A stretch of 34,569 bases of DNA from Gammaproteobacteria bacterium (GCA_028066695.1 JALCBG010000023.1:1-34569); one strand, 5' to 3'; positions 15,912 to 25,208 are shown, counted from the stretch's first letter. Notes: generated by a model from the sequence alone, not told the origin. Program-made: numbers and translations.

Positions 15912-17087
15912 ATGAAACGAACTTACGAATACCGCGCGCTGCCGCAAAAAGGGCAGGCGCGCGCGCTCGACAAAATGCTGTGGATGACGCGCATGCTTTA
16001 CAACGCCGCGCTGGAGGAGCGCATCGGGTGCTATGCGAAGACTGGCAAAACCATCAGCGCCTATAACCAGATGAAATCGCTTACGCAAATCCGCAAGGAA
16101 GACGACGAGTGGCGCGGCATCAGCGTATTCATCGGGCGCGGCGCGCTGAAAACCATTGACCTTGCATTCAAGGCGTTTTTCCGCCGCGTCAAGTCCGGTG
16201 AAAAACCGGGCTTCCCGCGTTTCAAGGGGCGCGACCGCTGGCGGATGCTGCATCTGGAAACGAATTACCAAATCCACGACGGCAAGGGAAAGTGGGCGCA
16301 TCTCACTTTCAAGGGTTTGCCGGGCAAACTGCGCGTTTGGCGGCACCGTCCGATTCCCGCGGACGCGAAACAACTTCTCGCCCGTTTGGTGCGCGATGCG
16401 AAAGGCTGGAAACTGCAACTCGTTTTGGACTTGCCCGATGTGGAGCCGGTCGCCGTCGCCGGCATCACCGGCATTGATGTCGGCATTACGCACTTCCTCG
16501 CCACCGACGCCGGCGACACCATTCCCAATCCCCGCCTGCTGCAACTGGAATTAAAACGGCTGCGCGTGGAGCAGCGCGCGTTGGCGCGCAAAAAACGCGG
16601 CGGCGGAAACCGCGCGCGGCAAAAACAGCGCGTCTCCCGCCTGCACATGCGCGTCCGCAACCGCCGCAAAGATTTTCATTACAAAACCGCAACCGCATTG
16701 CTGGCGAAAGGCAATTCCATTGCGGTGGAGGACTTGAACATCAAAGGACTTGCCAGGAGCAAACTTGCCCGGCAGGTCGCCGATGTATCGTGGGCCGAAT
16801 TCGTCACCCGGCTTGAAAACAAGGCTGAAAGCGCCGGTTTGCAAGTGCACCGAGTCGACCCGAAACTCACTTCACAGCAATGCAGTGGTTGCGGCGAAAT
16901 TGTGCGCAAGTCGCTCGCGGTGCGGGTGCATGACTGCCCGCATTGCGGCTTGCGCCTGGACCGCGACCACAACGCGGCTGTGAACATCAAAAATAGGGCT
17001 GGTGGCAGTCCTTTGGGCGTTAAGCACGGTGCGGTAATGCCGGCTTGCCCGCAAGCACTTAAATCCGAAAATCAACACCTTTGCTGA
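15912..17087 (+). CDS. tnpB: TnpB-like RNA-guided nuclease (IS200/IS605 OrfB family)
   Basis: A 391-residue TnpB-family protein, the group ancestral to Cas12: an RNA-guided DNA nuclease whose guide normally comes from the 3' end of its own transcript. The RuvC-like catalytic residues look complete: Asp189 in GIDVGI, Glu273 in AVEDLNIKG and Asp352 in LDRDHNAAVNI. The zinc finger is intact (C324/C327 in CSGCG, C342/C345 in CPHCG). The N-terminal helix-turn-helix region has the family start KRTYEYRALP; the ATG at 15912 is chosen over a GTG at 15903. No tnpA is present. Near the 3' end of the gene GCTTG/CAAGC (17043-17056) can form a hairpin like those in TnpB guide-RNA scaffolds. Five bases after the stop a repeat-spacer array begins. 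Confidence 0.9.
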   Translation: MKRTYEYRALPQKGQARALDKMLWMTRMLYNAALEERIGCYAKTGKTISAYNQMKSLTQIRKEDDEWRGISVFIGRGALKTIDLAFKAFFRRVKSGEKPGFPRFKGRDRWRMLHLETNYQIHDGKGKWAHLTFKGLPGKLRVWRHRPIPADAKQLLARLVRDAKGWKLQLVLDLPDVEPVAVAGITGIDVGITHFLATDAGDTIPNPRLLQLELKRLRVEQRALARKKRGGGNRARQKQRVSRLHMRVRNRRKDFHYKTATALLAKGNSIAVEDLNIKGLARSKLARQVADVSWAEFVTRLENKAESAGLQVHRVDPKLTSQQCSGCGEIVRKSLAVRVHDCPHCGLRLDRDHNAAVNIKNRAGGSPLGVKHGAVMPACPQALKSENQHLC

Positions 17088-17092
17088 CCTCA

Positions 17093-17316
17093 GGTGGGAA
17101 AGCATTTGGTTTTGAGTGCATGTCCACCCCCCCTCCTAAACCCCACCCACGCCGCCGGGTGGGAAAGCATTTGGTTTTGAGTGCATGTCCACCCAGCACC
17201 GCCCGATAGTGCGGATCGCGCTCGGTGGGAAAGCATTTGGTTTTGAGTGCATGTCCACCCCAGTCCCATCGAATGAGTTCGGCGATGGTGGTGGGAAAGC
17301 ATTTGGTTTTGAGTGC
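17093..17316 (+). CRISPR. Short CRISPR-like array directly after tnpB
   Basis: Four direct repeats: 17093-17129, 17158-17194, 17224-17260 (37 nt, identical) and 17290-17316 (first 27 nt only). The unit begins GGTGGGAAAGCATTTGG and ends GCATGTCCACCC. Spacers are 28, 29 and 29 nt (17130-17157, 17195-17223, 17261-17289) and differ from one another. The repeat can fold: GGTGG with CCACC at the ends and GCATT with AGTGC inside, separated by a 4x4 internal loop. The truncated last copy resembles the degenerate distal end of a CRISPR array. With the array on the tnpB strand, each repeat would be followed 3' by its spacer, the polarity of Cas12/TnpB guides. No cas1, cas2 or other cas gene is near. 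A tandem duplication of a transposon right end is the main alternative. Confidence 0.65.
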
Positions 17317-17394
17317 CCCCGCCTTGCAGTGTTTTTGACCAACAAAAAATGAAATTCCATTAACCCCCCAACAACTCTTCCACCTCCACCCCAC

Positions 17395-17400
17395 TATACT
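17395..17400 (+). promoter_or_regulatory. -10 box upstream of the DMT transporter
   Basis: TATACT, 9 nt before an ATG at 17410 that opens an 8-codon frame whose TGA overlaps the transporter GTG at 17433. No convincing -35 is visible. Confidence 0.4.
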
Positions 17401-17432
17401 CGCGCGCCCATGCCCACCCGCGCGCAAATTTC

Positions 17433-18386
17433 GTGACCATCCTCGCGCTGCTCGCCGCGCTTGCCACCGCGGTTTGCTGGGCGGTCGCGCCGTTCATCGG
17501 CTTTCCCATGACCAAGAGCCACGGCTCGTTCGCGTTCGCGCGCGTGCGCACGCTGTTCGCGGCCGGCATGCTGCTGATCCTGTTGCCGCTGTATGCGCCG
17601 ATTGGCGAGTGGGGCGGCGCGATGCCGGTTGCGCCTCTGCTGCTGTTCGCGGCCAGCGGAATCGTCGGCATCATCGCCGGAGACGCGCTGTATTTCGCCG
17701 GCATGCGCCGCCTCGGGCCGCGCCGCAACGGCATGCTGTTCGCCGCCCACGCGCCGTTCGCGTTTTTATACGCGGCGGTTTTCATCGGCGAAATTCCGTC
17801 GCTGCTCGGCGTGCTCGGCTGCGCCGCGACCATCGGCGGCATCGTCCTCGCCATCCGCTACGCCGGAGACGAAAAAAGTTTTCGCGACGAGACCAACCGC
17901 TTTGAAGTGACCGAGGGAAGTCTGCCGGCGGCGGTCGCCATCGGCCTCGGCGCGGCCGCGTTTCAGGCGCTCGCGCTGGTCATGGTGCGCCACGGCATGG
18001 CGAATTTTGCCGGCGGCGGCGGCGATGAACCCGATCCGATTTTCGCCGCGGCGATTCGCATTTTCGCGGCCGCGCTGATAGTCGCGCCGGCCACGGCCAT
18101 GCCGTTTGCCGCGCTGCGCCCGCGCCGCCGCCCCAATTTGGAATTCACCGTGCGCGCCGCCGCGACCGGCTTCATCGCGATGGTGCTGGGAATTTCCCTG
18201 CTGACTTTCGCGCTGGCGCAGGATGTGCAGGCCGGCATCATCTCGTCGCTGTCGGCGACTTCGCCGGTCATGGTGGTGTTCATTCAATGGGCGCTCACCA
18301 AAAAGCGCCCGCGCGCCGCCGCCTTCGCCGGCGCGGCCGCGGCGGTCGCCGGCATTGCGATGCTGTCGGCGGCGGCGCCGTTATAA
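17433..18386 (+). CDS. EamA/DMT-superfamily transporter
   Basis: A 317-residue inner-membrane protein with about ten hydrophobic helices arranged as two EamA halves. It belongs to the drug/metabolite transporter superfamily, whose members usually export amino acids or other small metabolites; the substrate is unknown. Helix 1 is LALLAALATAVCWAVAPFIG, and the second half ends with SLSATSPVMVVFIQWALTKKRP, typical of the EamA end. The start is a GTG overlapping the stop of a possible 8-codon leader frame (GTGA). No other Met would keep the first helix. The threonine aldolase GTG follows 7 bases after the stop, on the same strand. Confidence 0.85.
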   Translation: MTILALLAALATAVCWAVAPFIGFPMTKSHGSFAFARVRTLFAAGMLLILLPLYAPIGEWGGAMPVAPLLLFAASGIVGIIAGDALYFAGMRRLGPRRNGMLFAAHAPFAFLYAAVFIGEIPSLLGVLGCAATIGGIVLAIRYAGDEKSFRDETNRFEVTEGSLPAAVAIGLGAAAFQALALVMVRHGMANFAGGGGDEPDPIFAAAIRIFAAALIVAPATAMPFAALRPRRRPNLEFTVRAAATGFIAMVLGISLLTFALAQDVQAGIISSLSATSPVMVVFIQWALTKKRPRAAAFAGAAAAVAGIAMLSAAAPL

Positions 18387-18387
18387 T
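18382..18387 (+). promoter_or_regulatory. Consensus -10 box of threonine aldolase gene
   Basis: A perfect TATAAT overlapping the transporter stop codon, only 6 nt before the GTG start at 18394. Transcription would begin at or next to the start codon. Confidence 0.5.
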
Positions 18388-18393
18388 TCGGCG

Positions 18394-19473
18394 GTGATTG
18401 ACCTTCGCTCCGACACCGTCACCGTTCCCTGCGACGCGATGCGCCGCGCGATGGCCGCGGCCGAAGTCGGCGACGATGTCTATGACGAAGATCCGACGGT
18501 CAAATCGCTGGAGGCGAAACTCGCGGAGATGGCCGGGCAGGAAGCCGCGCTGTTTTTTCCGTCGGGGACGCAGAGCAATTTGGCCGCGTTGCTGTCGCAC
18601 TGCCGGCGCGGGGACGAATACATCGCCGCGCAAAACGCGCACACCTACCGCTACGAAGCCGGCGGCGCGGCCGTGCTCGGCGGCATTCAGCCGCAGCCGC
18701 TGGACGCCGAGGAGGACGGAACTTTGGATTTAAAAAAAGTCGCGGCCGCGGTAAAGGCCGATGATTTTCATTTCGCGCGGACGCGCCTGCTCGCGCTGGA
18801 AAACACCACCGGCGGAAAAGTTTTGCCGCTGGATTATTTGTCGCGCGCGCATGAATTGGCGCGCGCGCGCAATCTCGGTTTTCATTTGGACGGCGCGCGC
18901 GCGTTCAACGCCGCGGTTGCATTGGGTGTGGAGTTGTCCGAAATCACCGCGCAATTTGACTCGGTTTCCATTTGCCTTTCCAAAGGGCTGGGCGCGCCGG
19001 TCGGTTCGGTGTTGTGCGCGCGCCGCGAATTAATTAAGCGCGCGCGCCGCTGGCGCAAGATGACCGGCGGCGGCATGCGCCAGGTCGGCATGCTCGCCGC
19101 GGCCGGGTTGTTCGCGCTGAAACACAACATCGCGCGCCTCGCCGACGATCACGCGCGCGCGCAGCAACTCGCCGAGAAGTTGATGCGCATTGACGAATTG
19201 GAAGTGCGCGGCGCGCATACCAACATGGTGTTCATCACTTTGCGCGACGGCGATTACGACGCATTCCGCGAACACGCGCGGAAAAACGGGCTGCGTTTCG
19301 GCGAGCGCGTCGCGCCGGGGGTGGCGCGGCTGGTCGTGCATAAAGGAATTGACGACCGCGCCATTGAAGACGCGGCGCGCATTCTCGGCGGGTTTTTCGC
19401 CGAGCATTCGGGCGCAAGTGAACGGGAAAAACTCCGCGCTACCAATTCTCCGCGGGCAGCACGCGCCCGGTAA
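18394..19473 (+). CDS. ltaE: Low-specificity L-threonine aldolase
   Basis: A pyridoxal-phosphate enzyme that splits L-threonine or allo-threonine into glycine and acetaldehyde. It begins with the family signature IDLRSDTVT, followed by GDDVYDEDPTV and FFPSGTQSN. The cofactor site is visible as HLDGARAFNAA (Asp) and SICLSKGLGAPVGS with the Schiff-base Lys, then RRWRKMTGGGMRQVG. The 359-residue length is close to normal, with about 15 extra residues at the C-terminus. GTG at 18394 is chosen because it puts IDLRSDT at the N-terminus and follows a perfect TATAAT by 6 nt. Its last 35 bases overlap the 3' end of the convergent asparaginase gene. Confidence 0.9.
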   Translation: MIDLRSDTVTVPCDAMRRAMAAAEVGDDVYDEDPTVKSLEAKLAEMAGQEAALFFPSGTQSNLAALLSHCRRGDEYIAAQNAHTYRYEAGGAAVLGGIQPQPLDAEEDGTLDLKKVAAAVKADDFHFARTRLLALENTTGGKVLPLDYLSRAHELARARNLGFHLDGARAFNAAVALGVELSEITAQFDSVSICLSKGLGAPVGSVLCARRELIKRARRWRKMTGGGMRQVGMLAAAGLFALKHNIARLADDHARAQQLAEKLMRIDELEVRGAHTNMVFITLRDGDYDAFREHARKNGLRFGERVAPGVARLVVHKGIDDRAIEDAARILGGFFAEHSGASEREKLRATNSPRAARAR

Positions 19474-20461
19474 CGCGCCCCTGCGAGTTCACCACCGCCG
19501 GGCAAAAATGCGTTTCCAATTGCTCGGCCCAGCCGGATTCCAGCGCGCCGAGTTTTTTCAATAACGCGCCGAGCGCGACTCCGCGCGCGCGGTCGGCGCC
19601 GTCGTCAATTTTCAGCGCGAAACCGATTTGCAAATGCGGAATGACGCCGGCGCACACGCCCTCGGCGCCGGCTTTCAGCAAAATTTGCCCGCCGCAAACG
19701 CGCGGCACATCGGTGCAACTTCGCCCGCTGCCGGCGAGCATTTCGGGATGCGCGCGCACCGCCGCTTGAATCCGCGCCATCGCCTCGCCGCGCGACCCGG
19801 CGTTTTTCGCGGAGATTTTTAATGGAGATGCATACGCGGCAAACGCGCGCGCGAGACGCGCCAGCGGCATGCACACCGCCGGCAAACCGCAGCCGTCGCG
19901 CTCCCAGTCCAGCGAAAACACATCCACGCCGGCCAATTCCGACAGCGCGCGCATCCACAGTTGCTGCGTCGGGTGCGCGTAGTCGCAATAGCCGGGCAAT
20001 TTTGCGCCGAGAAACCGCGACAGCGTGAGCATGCCGGCGTGTTTGCCGGAGCAATTATGGTGCGCGCGCGTCGGCGATTCGCCGCGCGCGGCGAGGGCAT
20101 GCGCGTCACGAGCGCGCATCGGCCATTCGGCGCCGCATTCCAAATCCTCCGCGCCGAAACCGAGCCGCCGCAGCCACTCGTTCACCGCGCGCGTGTGAAA
20201 TTCCTCGGCATTGTGCGAGGCGCATGCCAGCGCGATTTCCTCGTCGGACAATTCAAATTCCTGCGCGGCGCCGCTTTCCACCAGCGGAATCGCCTGAAAC
20301 CATTTCAACGCCGATCTCGGATAGACCGCCTGCGACGGATCACCGGCCGCGAACACGACATCGCCGCCGGCGTTTACCGCGACCGCGCAGCCGCGGTGCC
20401 GCGATTCCACGCGCGAACCGCGCCGGACTTCCACCAGCACCGGATTTGGAGAATGTTCCAT
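19439..20461 (-). CDS. L-asparaginase II (Rhizobium etli type)
   Basis: A 340-residue protein of the L-asparaginase II family, which hydrolyses asparagine to aspartate and ammonia and is unrelated to the E. coli AnsA/AnsB fold. The visible blocks are [19 protein letters not shown] at the start, [14 protein letters not shown] (Ser-x-x-Lys near residue 50), [22 protein letters not shown] and [15 protein letters not shown]. These Ser, Lys and Cys motifs form the family active site. The ATG at 20461 follows a TATACT box by 8 nt with no Shine-Dalgarno sequence, again nearly leaderless. It is divergent from proS and overlaps the threonine aldolase end. Confidence 0.88.
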   Translation of the reverse strand: MEHSPNPVLVEVRRGSRVESRHRGCAVAVNAGGDVVFAAGDPSQAVYPRSALKWFQAIPLVESGAAQEFELSDEEIALACASHNAEEFHTRAVNEWLRRLGFGAEDLECGAEWPMRARDAHALAARGESPTRAHHNCSGKHAGMLTLSRFLGAKLPGYCDYAHPTQQLWMRALSELAGVDVFSLDWERDGCGLPAVCMPLARLARAFAAYASPLKISAKNAGSRGEAMARIQAAVRAHPEMLAGSGRSCTDVPRVCGGQILLKAGAEGVCAGVIPHLQIGFALKIDDGADRARGVALGALLKKLGALESGWAEQLETHFCPAVVNSQGRVTGRVLPAENW

Positions 20462-20469
20462 GCGCGCGC

Positions 20470-20475
20470 AGTATA
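20470..20475 (-). promoter_or_regulatory. -10 box of asparaginase gene
   Basis: TATACT on the minus strand, 8 nt before the ATG at 20461, back to back with the proS -10 box at 20500-20505. Confidence 0.45.
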
Positions 20476-20499
20476 GAACGCCGCCGCGATTTGCAGCGG

Positions 20500-20505
20500 T
20501 ATAAT
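20500..20505 (+). promoter_or_regulatory. -10 box of proS
   Basis: A perfect TATAAT about 54 nt before the proS start. The predicted transcript begins with the hairpin at 20510-20534. Confidence 0.5.
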
Positions 20506-20509
20506 CGCG

Positions 20510-20534
20510 GCGCGCCTCGCACGCGGAGGCGCGC
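20510..20534 (+). promoter_or_regulatory. Strong hairpin at the 5' end of proS mRNA
   Basis: GCGCGCCTC (20510-20518) and GAGGCGCGC (20526-20534) form a 9-bp stem with a 7-base loop just at the predicted transcription start, followed by TTTCCC. It may protect the mRNA 5' end or act in regulation. It has no T-box features that I can see. Confidence 0.4.
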
Positions 20535-20559
20535 TTTCCCGCATGCCCGACATTTAATA

Positions 20560-22287
20560 ATGCGCACCTCGCAGCGCCTCCTCGCCACATTAAAAGAAGA
20601 CCCGGCAGACGCCGAAGTCGCCAGCCACCGCCTGATGCTGCGCGCCGGCCTGATTCGCCAGGTCGCGGCCGGCATCTACGACTGGCTGCCGACCGGTATG
20701 CGCGTGCTGCGCAAGGTGGAGGCGATCATCCGCGAGGAGATGAATCGCGCCGGCGCGCAGGAAGTGCTGCTGCCGGCGGTGCAGCCGGCCGAGTTGTGGC
20801 GCGAGTCGGGGCGCTGGGAGGAATACGGACCCGAGTTGCTGCGCTTTCGCGACCGCCACCGCCGCGATTTTTGCCTGGGCCCGACGCACGAGGAAGTCAT
20901 CACCACGCTGGTGAAAAACGAGTTGCGCAGTTACCGCCAACTGCCGGCGAACTTCTACCAGATCCAAACCAAGTTCCGCGACGAAATCCGCCCGCGTTTC
21001 GGCGTGATGCGCGGGCGCGAGTTCATCATGAAGGACGCGTATTCGTTCGGCATAAACCGCGACGCGCTGCAGCGCGATTACGAAAGCATGCGCCGCGCCT
21101 ATTGCGCGATTTTTGACCGCATCGGGCTGCATTACCGCGCAGTCGCCGCCGATTCGGGCAGCATCGGCGGCGACACTTCGCACGAGTTTCATGTGCTGGC
21201 AGAATCGGGCGAGGACGCGATCGCGCTTTCCGCCAACGGAAAATACGCGACCAATTTGGAGATGGCCGAGGCGCCGCCGCCGGAGACGCCGCGCCCGAAA
21301 CCGTCGGAGGAAATGCGCCTCGCGGAAACGCCCGGCGTCAAAACCATTCGCGCGCTGGTGGATGGATTTTCAATGCCGGTGGAAAAGACCATCAAAACGC
21401 TGGTGGTCGCGGCCGCGCCCGGCGGTGAACATTCGCTGGTCGCATTGCTGGTGCGCGGCGACCACGAATTAAACGCGGTCAAGGCGGAAAAACTCGCGCA
21501 GGTCGCCAGTCCGCTGCGCATGGCAAAGGAGGAGGAAATTCGCGCGGCGATCGGCGCCGGGCCCGGCTCGCTCGGGCCGGTGAATTTGCCGATTCCGTTT
21601 GTCGCCGACCACAGCGTCGCGGCGATGGCCGATTTCGGCGCCGGCGCGAACATTGAAGACAAGCATTATTTCGGCATCAACTGGGAGCGCGATTTGCCGG
21701 CGCCCGAATGCGCCGACCTGCGCAACATCGTGGACGGCGATCCGAGCCCGGACGGCGACGGCGCGCTGCGCATCGTGCGCGGCATTGAAGTCGGGCACAT
21801 CTTTCAACTCGGCACCAAATACAGCGAGGCGCTCGGCGCGACCGTGCTGGACGAAGACGGCAAGCCGGCGCTGATGGAAATGGGCTGCTACGGCATCGGC
21901 GTAACCCGCGTGGTCGCGGCCGCGATAGAGCAGCACCACGACGAGCGCGGCATCATTTGGCCGCCGGCGATCGCGCCTTACGATGTCGCCATCGTGCCCA
22001 TCGGATTTCACCGCGATGAAAAAGTGCGCGAGGCCGCGATTGCCGCGCACGACCGGCTGCGCGCGGCCGGCTTTGACGCGCTGCTGGACGACCGCGACGA
22101 GCGCCCCGGCGTGATGTTCGCCGACATGGATCTCATCGGAATTCCGCAGCGGCTGGTCATCGGCGAGCGCGGATTGAAGCGCGGCGCGCTGGAGCACCAT
22201 CTGCGCGCCGGCGGCGAAATGCGCGAAGTCGCGCCGGAATCGGTGTGCGAGGCGGTCGCCAAACATGCCGGCGGCGGGGGGGATTGA
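20560..22287 (+). CDS. proS: Prolyl-tRNA synthetase, bacterial type
   Basis: This class II aminoacyl-tRNA synthetase charges tRNA-Pro. The 575-residue length and the insertion between motifs 2 and 3 (about residues 225-390, including the YbaK-like editing region) mark the bacterial ProS type. The sequence begins [17 protein letters not shown] and has [17 protein letters not shown]. Motif 2 is in [19 protein letters not shown], preceded by [10 protein letters not shown], and the motif 3 area is [18 protein letters not shown]. The C-terminal anticodon-binding domain starts near [10 protein letters not shown]. The ATG at 20560 is at the family N-terminus; no good ribosome site is seen. Three short repeats and the csp promoter follow the gene. 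Confidence 0.97.
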   Translation: MRTSQRLLATLKEDPADAEVASHRLMLRAGLIRQVAAGIYDWLPTGMRVLRKVEAIIREEMNRAGAQEVLLPAVQPAELWRESGRWEEYGPELLRFRDRHRRDFCLGPTHEEVITTLVKNELRSYRQLPANFYQIQTKFRDEIRPRFGVMRGREFIMKDAYSFGINRDALQRDYESMRRAYCAIFDRIGLHYRAVAADSGSIGGDTSHEFHVLAESGEDAIALSANGKYATNLEMAEAPPPETPRPKPSEEMRLAETPGVKTIRALVDGFSMPVEKTIKTLVVAAAPGGEHSLVALLVRGDHELNAVKAEKLAQVASPLRMAKEEEIRAAIGAGPGSLGPVNLPIPFVADHSVAAMADFGAGANIEDKHYFGINWERDLPAPECADLRNIVDGDPSPDGDGALRIVRGIEVGHIFQLGTKYSEALGATVLDEDGKPALMEMGCYGIGVTRVVAAAIEQHHDERGIIWPPAIAPYDVAIVPIGFHRDEKVREAAIAAHDRLRAAGFDALLDDRDERPGVMFADMDLIGIPQRLVIGERGLKRGALEHHLRAGGEMREVAPESVCEAVAKHAGGGGD

Positions 22288-22330
22288 CAGGCGCGGAATT
22301 TTGGCGGATACTCCGCCGCGGACCCGGCGT

Positions 22331-22374
22331 TTTCCGCGGCGATTTTCGGTTTCCGCGGCGAATTTTCCGCGGCG
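22331..22374 (+). repeat. Three copies of TTTCCGCGGCG after proS
   Basis: The 11-base unit occurs at 22331-22341, 22350-22360 and 22364-22374, each containing the palindrome CCGCGG, and is followed by TTTTTTAA. It could be a terminator region of proS or a protein-binding site upstream of the cold-shock gene. Confidence 0.4.
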
Positions 22375-22404
22375 TTTTTTAATGCCGCGCCGGCGCGATT
22401 CGGT

Positions 22405-22410
22405 TATACT
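22405..22410 (+). promoter_or_regulatory. -10 box of cold-shock gene
   Basis: TATACT about 77 nt before the csp start, giving a leader of about 70 nt. Long leaders are usual for cold-shock genes, though this one is shorter than that of E. coli cspA. Confidence 0.4.
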
Positions 22411-22487
22411 GGCGCGAGCCGCGCGGCGGCGCCCGAACAACTTTAATTTCCAATCAACTTTCAACTTCATCAACAGCGGGGGCAGCA

Positions 22488-22703
22488 ATGTCAGGCGAAT
22501 TGGTCACCGGCACCGTAAAGTGGTTCAACGACACCAAGGGCTTCGGTTTTATCGAGCGCGAGGGCGAAGCGGATGTATTCGTGCATTACCGCGCGATCAA
22601 CGGCGAGGGGCGCAAAACGCTTCTCGACGGACAGCAAGTCACCTTTTCCATCATTGAAAGCGAAAAGGGGCTGCAGGCCGAGAATGTCACGCCGGTTTCC
22701 TAA
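22488..22703 (+). CDS. Cold-shock protein, CspA family
   Basis: A 71-residue single cold-shock domain that binds single-stranded RNA and DNA as an RNA chaperone. RNP1 is present as KGFGFI (residues 17-22) and RNP2 as DVFVHY, with Tyr where His is usual at the end. [16 protein letters not shown] is the classic signature. The C-terminus QAENVTPVS is complete. A G-rich stretch (GCGGGGGC) about 5 nt upstream can serve as ribosome site. It is flanked by proS and amtB in the same direction but seems to have its own promoter. Confidence 0.95.
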   Translation: MSGELVTGTVKWFNDTKGFGFIEREGEADVFVHYRAINGEGRKTLLDGQQVTFSIIESEKGLQAENVTPVS

Positions 22704-22807
22704 GGCGCCCACATCATCCCCTCCCGAGATTTCCACGGAACTTTTTCCAAAGATTTCCAGTATCATCCCGTCCACCCAGTCAACTTTCAACGAGGATTTC
22801 CATCACC

Positions 22808-24181
<1,374 letters not shown>

Positions 24182-24202
24182 CCTCGACGAGGCGAACCAA
24201 CG

Positions 24203-24547
24203 ATGAAAATGATTACCGCAATGGTCAAACTGCACAAGGTCGAAAGCGTCAGCGACGCGCTTCTCGAAGCCGGCATTCTGGGGCTGACGACCTACGAAGT
24301 GCGCGGCTTTGGCAAAGAGCACCGCGAGCAAGTGGAGGTCTACCGCGGCGCGACCTACCGCATGCGCCTCAAGCCGATGGCGGTCCTGATGACCGCGGTG
24401 ACCGACGACATGGTCGACAAAGTGGTCGAGACCATCCGCGAACACGCCAACACCGGCGAAATCAGCACCGGCAAGGTGTTCGTGCAGAACCTGGAGGATG
24501 CGATGCGCATCCGCACCGGCGACCGCGGGGACAGCGGGCTGCAGTAA
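24203..24547 (+). CDS. glnK: PII nitrogen regulatory protein (GlnK/GlnB family)
   Basis: A 114-residue trimeric signal protein that senses 2-oxoglutarate, ATP and ADP; the GlnK type plugs AmtB when nitrogen is plentiful. Family landmarks are the start MKMITAMVKLHKVESVSDAL, the T-loop with YRGATY (the second Tyr aligns with the uridylylated Tyr51) and the C-terminal signature region GEISTGKVFVQNLEDAMRIRTG. The T-loop differs from the usual KGHTELYRGAEY: it reads GKEHREQVEVYRGATY, with one extra residue. Linkage to amtB, 21 bases apart, supports GlnK. GAGG precedes the ATG. It is convergent with the DsbA-like gene, with only 4 bases between the stops. Confidence 0.92.
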   Translation: MKMITAMVKLHKVESVSDALLEAGILGLTTYEVRGFGKEHREQVEVYRGATYRMRLKPMAVLMTAVTDDMVDKVVETIREHANTGEISTGKVFVQNLEDAMRIRTGDRGDSGLQ

Positions 24548-24551
24548 CGCC

Positions 24552-25208
24552 TTACGCGGACGCGCGCGCGATGTCATCCAGCATCGCGCGCGCGTCGGCG
24601 TAGTTCACGCGAATCGGGCGGGCTGTACCGCCGCCCTCCGGCAGCAGGACCAGCGCCGGAAAGCCGCGTACGCCGAGTTGGCGCGCCGCGGCGATTTCAC
24701 TTTCCAGTTGCCGTTGCACCGCGTCCGAGCGCAGCGCGGTTTTGAATGCGGCCGCGTTCAGGCCCAATTCCGCGGCGAATTCCACCAGGGTCGCTTCGTC
24801 CGATGGGTTGCGCGCCTGCAGGTAATAGCCGCGCTGAATCGCCGCGGTCATCGCCGCATCCAGGCCGGCGCCATTTTGGTCCTGCGCGCGCGCGGCGAGA
24901 ACCGCGCGGCAGGCCGGCCAGGTGGAGCGGCGCGGGATGCACTCGCGCCAGAAATCGTGGTTGAAGCGCGCGCCGGGAACGGCCGCTTCAATTCGCCGCC
25001 AGGTTGCCTGCAGCTGCTGCCGCATCTGTTGCGGCATCGGCGCATCGGAATCGGGGGCGAGGCCGCCGAGCAGCGGCGTCAGCGCGATGGAAGACGGCAA
25101 CTCGCGCTGCAATTGTTGGTAGGCGTTTTGAAATCCCCAGCACCAACTGCACATCGGGTCGTGCGCATAAAACAAGCGCGCGCCGCCGTTTTGTTGCGGC
25201 GCTACCAC
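24552..25208 (-). CDS. DsbA-family thioredoxin-fold protein
   Basis: A 218-residue protein of the DsbA/FrnE-like group, with the redox motif CSWC in HDPMCSWCWGF near residues 16-26 and the cis-Pro loop VRGFPALVLL near 178-187. No signal peptide is visible, so it is probably cytoplasmic. Its partner is unknown; the family includes disulfide isomerases and HCCA isomerase-like proteins. The start is taken as GTG at 25208, which overlaps the moeA stop. The next genes upstream, moeA and moaC, are on the same strand, so all three may form one transcript. Confidence 0.8.
   Translation of the reverse strand: MVAPQQNGGARLFYAHDPMCSWCWGFQNAYQQLQRELPSSIALTPLLGGLAPDSDAPMPQQMRQQLQATWRRIEAAVPGARFNHDFWRECIPRRSTWPACRAVLAARAQDQNGAGLDAAMTAAIQRGYYLQARNPSDEATLVEFAAELGLNAAAFKTALRSDAVQRQLESEIAAARQLGVRGFPALVLLPEGGGTARPIRVNYADARAMLDDIARASA

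Noticed and set aside
17093-17316. Assigning the array to a standard CRISPR type (I, II or III)
   Set aside because: No cas1, cas2, cas3, cas9 or cas10-like gene is in the window, and the repeat does not resemble a type I have in memory.
17059-17427. A minus-strand protein with repeated ALKTKCFPT/MHSKPNAFPP units
   Set aside because: The repeats in the peptide only mirror the DNA repeats of the array and appear in several frames. No ribosome site or composition supports a gene.
20506-20559. T-box or other riboswitch before proS
   Set aside because: The leader is only about 50 nt, with one hairpin and no T-box bulge sequence.
22704-22807. Sigma-54/NtrC promoter before amtB
   Set aside because: I found no TGGCAC-N5-TTGC-type element. 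A TATCAT box at 22761 is the only candidate and is weak.
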